Source: Streptomyces sp. UW30
Lineage (GTDB): Bacteria > Actinomycetota > Actinomycetes > Streptomycetales > Streptomycetaceae
Assembly: GCF_008042075.1 (NCBI RefSeq)
Contig: NZ_RDBN01000021.1
Coordinates: 140,410 to 174,243, forward strand
Length of the DNA: 33,834 nucleotides
Reading direction: 5' to 3'
Of the stretch, positions 33,003 through 33,834 are shown one piece after another. The notes below the pieces were generated by a model that was given only the letters and a program-made list of their open reading frames with translations, was not told where the DNA came from and searched no databases. The translations under genes and the position numbers were made by a program. Within the stretch, counting starts at the first letter, position 1; every line of letters starts with the position of its first letter.

Positions 33003-33834
33003 ATGGCGGGGGAGACGCCGGATCACGGCGAAGGCAGGCTCATCAACGGGCGGTACCGGCTGGTGCGGACGCTCGGCGCGGGCGGGATGGGCCGCGTCTG
33101 GCTCGCCTACGACGAGGAGTTGGCCTGCGAAGTCGCGATGAAGGAGATCGCGCTTGCGGACGTGCCGATGGACGCGAGTGAGACGGGGCACCGCGTCGCG
33201 CGGGCCCGTAGTGAGGCCCGGCACGCGGCGCGGCTGCGAGGACATCCGCATGTGGCGACGGTGCATGACGTGGTGGTGCACGAGGAGCTGCCGTGGATCG
33301 TCATGGAGCACGTGCCGGACGCGGTGGATCTCCAGGCGGTCGTACGGAGTTCGGGGCCGCTGACGCCCGTTCAGGTGGCCCGCATCGGGCTCGCCGTGCT
33401 CGACGCGCTGACCGCCGGGCACCGGATCGGCATCCTGCACAGGGATGTGAAACCGGCCAACATCCTTCTGGCGCCGGACGCTTCGGGCGACCCCTACGCG
33501 CGCGTGCTGCTCACCGACTACGGCATCGCCCTCCAGCCCGAGTCCCGCGAGCCCCGGCTCACGGCCACGGCGGGCATCCTCGGCACGCCGGGCTACCTCG
33601 CCCCGGAGCGTGCGCGTGGCGAGCCGCCCACTCCGGCCGCCGACCTGTTCTCCCTCGGCGCCACGCTCTACGCCGCCGTGGAGGGCCGCGGCCCCTTCGA
33701 CCGCCACGGCGACTACGCCACCCTGACGGCCCTCCTCGGCGAGGACCCGACCCCACCGGTCCGTGCCGGTGAACTGGCGTCGGTGCTTCAGGGGTTGCTG
33801 GTGAAGGACCCGGTGCGCAGGTCGGCGGCCGGAG
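33003..33834 (+). CDS. Serine/threonine protein kinase (5' part; runs off the window)
   Basis: The first 277 codons of a Hanks-type kinase, open to the window end. The Gly-rich loop is LGAGGMGRVWL (24-34); the ATP-binding Lys47 is in EVAMKEI. The catalytic loop is HRDVKPAN with Asp148 and Lys150. The metal-binding motif is DYG (Asp172) in place of DFG, and APERARG replaces the APE motif. The whole kinase domain is therefore present apart from its last helices. The GGGGAGG site precedes both the GTG at 33000 and the ATG at 33003, which are in the same frame; I chose the ATG. What follows the kinase domain (for example membrane or sensor parts) is not visible. Confidence 0.93.
   Translation, partial: MAGETPDHGEGRLINGRYRLVRTLGAGGMGRVWLAYDEELACEVAMKEIALADVPMDASETGHRVARARSEARHAARLRGHPHVATVHDVVVHEELPWIVMEHVPDAVDLQAVVRSSGPLTPVQVARIGLAVLDALTAGHRIGILHRDVKPANILLAPDASGDPYARVLLTDYGIALQPESREPRLTATAGILGTPGYLAPERARGEPPTPAADLFSLGATLYAAVEGRGPFDRHGDYATLTALLGEDPTPPVRAGELASVLQGLLVKDPVRRSAAG

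Overview
This window is a high-GC, G/C-third-position-biased segment of a Streptomyces chromosome (or a very close relative). Gene content and order identify it: the block crp - nth - NUDIX - marP-like protease - epoxide-hydrolase-like - holin-X-like - acs - HAD phosphatase - 6C RNA - Tad locus - helicase is also the order found, with interruptions, in Mycobacterium tuberculosis (Rv3676 down to Rv3649). The right half adds the Streptomyces developmental pair bldG / anti-sigma gene and hppA. Starts are often GTG, several genes seem to lack a Shine-Dalgarno sequence (probable leaderless mRNAs), and one gene carries a TTA codon next to its start.

Layout, left to right. (1) 4-4234: crp (-), nth with a histone-like basic tail (+), a CoA-type NUDIX hydrolase (+) and a MarP-type membrane serine protease (+). 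(2) 4235-10217: a convergent gap with a duplicated gene tail, then a minus-strand run of epoxide-hydrolase-like, holin-X-like, nhaA and acs genes. (3) 10218-14427: a SulP transporter-beta carbonic anhydrase fusion (-), divergent from a polysaccharide-deacetylase-like lipoprotein (+). (4) 14417-17732: a CooC-like ATPase (-), divergent from a degenerate Fic-like protein (+) whose start codon lies in a perfect 22-bp palindrome, then a low-GC patch and a HAD-IB phosphatase (-). (5) 17815-24108: the 6C small RNA and a complete compact Tad-type operon: CpaE-like, TadA, TadB, TadC, DUF4244 pilin and two TadE/TadG-like pseudopilins. (6) 23960-27644: an MrfA-like DEAD/DUF1998 helicase (-), divergent from bldG and its anti-sigma partner (+). 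(7) 27970-33834: hppA proton pyrophosphatase, a small lipoprotein, an NPPF methyltransferase and the 5' part of a Ser/Thr kinase that runs off the window.

How the parts relate. Crp is probably autoregulated and may also control acs: sites resembling the actinobacterial Crp motif lie upstream of both. The Tad genes form a tight, mostly overlapping operon, with a hairpin and a set of direct repeats placed just before the pilin gene. bldG and the anti-sigma gene are an antagonist/anti-sigma pair separated by a hairpin that could give two transcript lengths. I found no phage, insertion sequence, CRISPR array, tRNA or rRNA. The less usual material is non-coding: the start-codon palindrome, the duplicated hydrolase tail, paired operator-like repeats, and a low-GC segment that does not look like the host.
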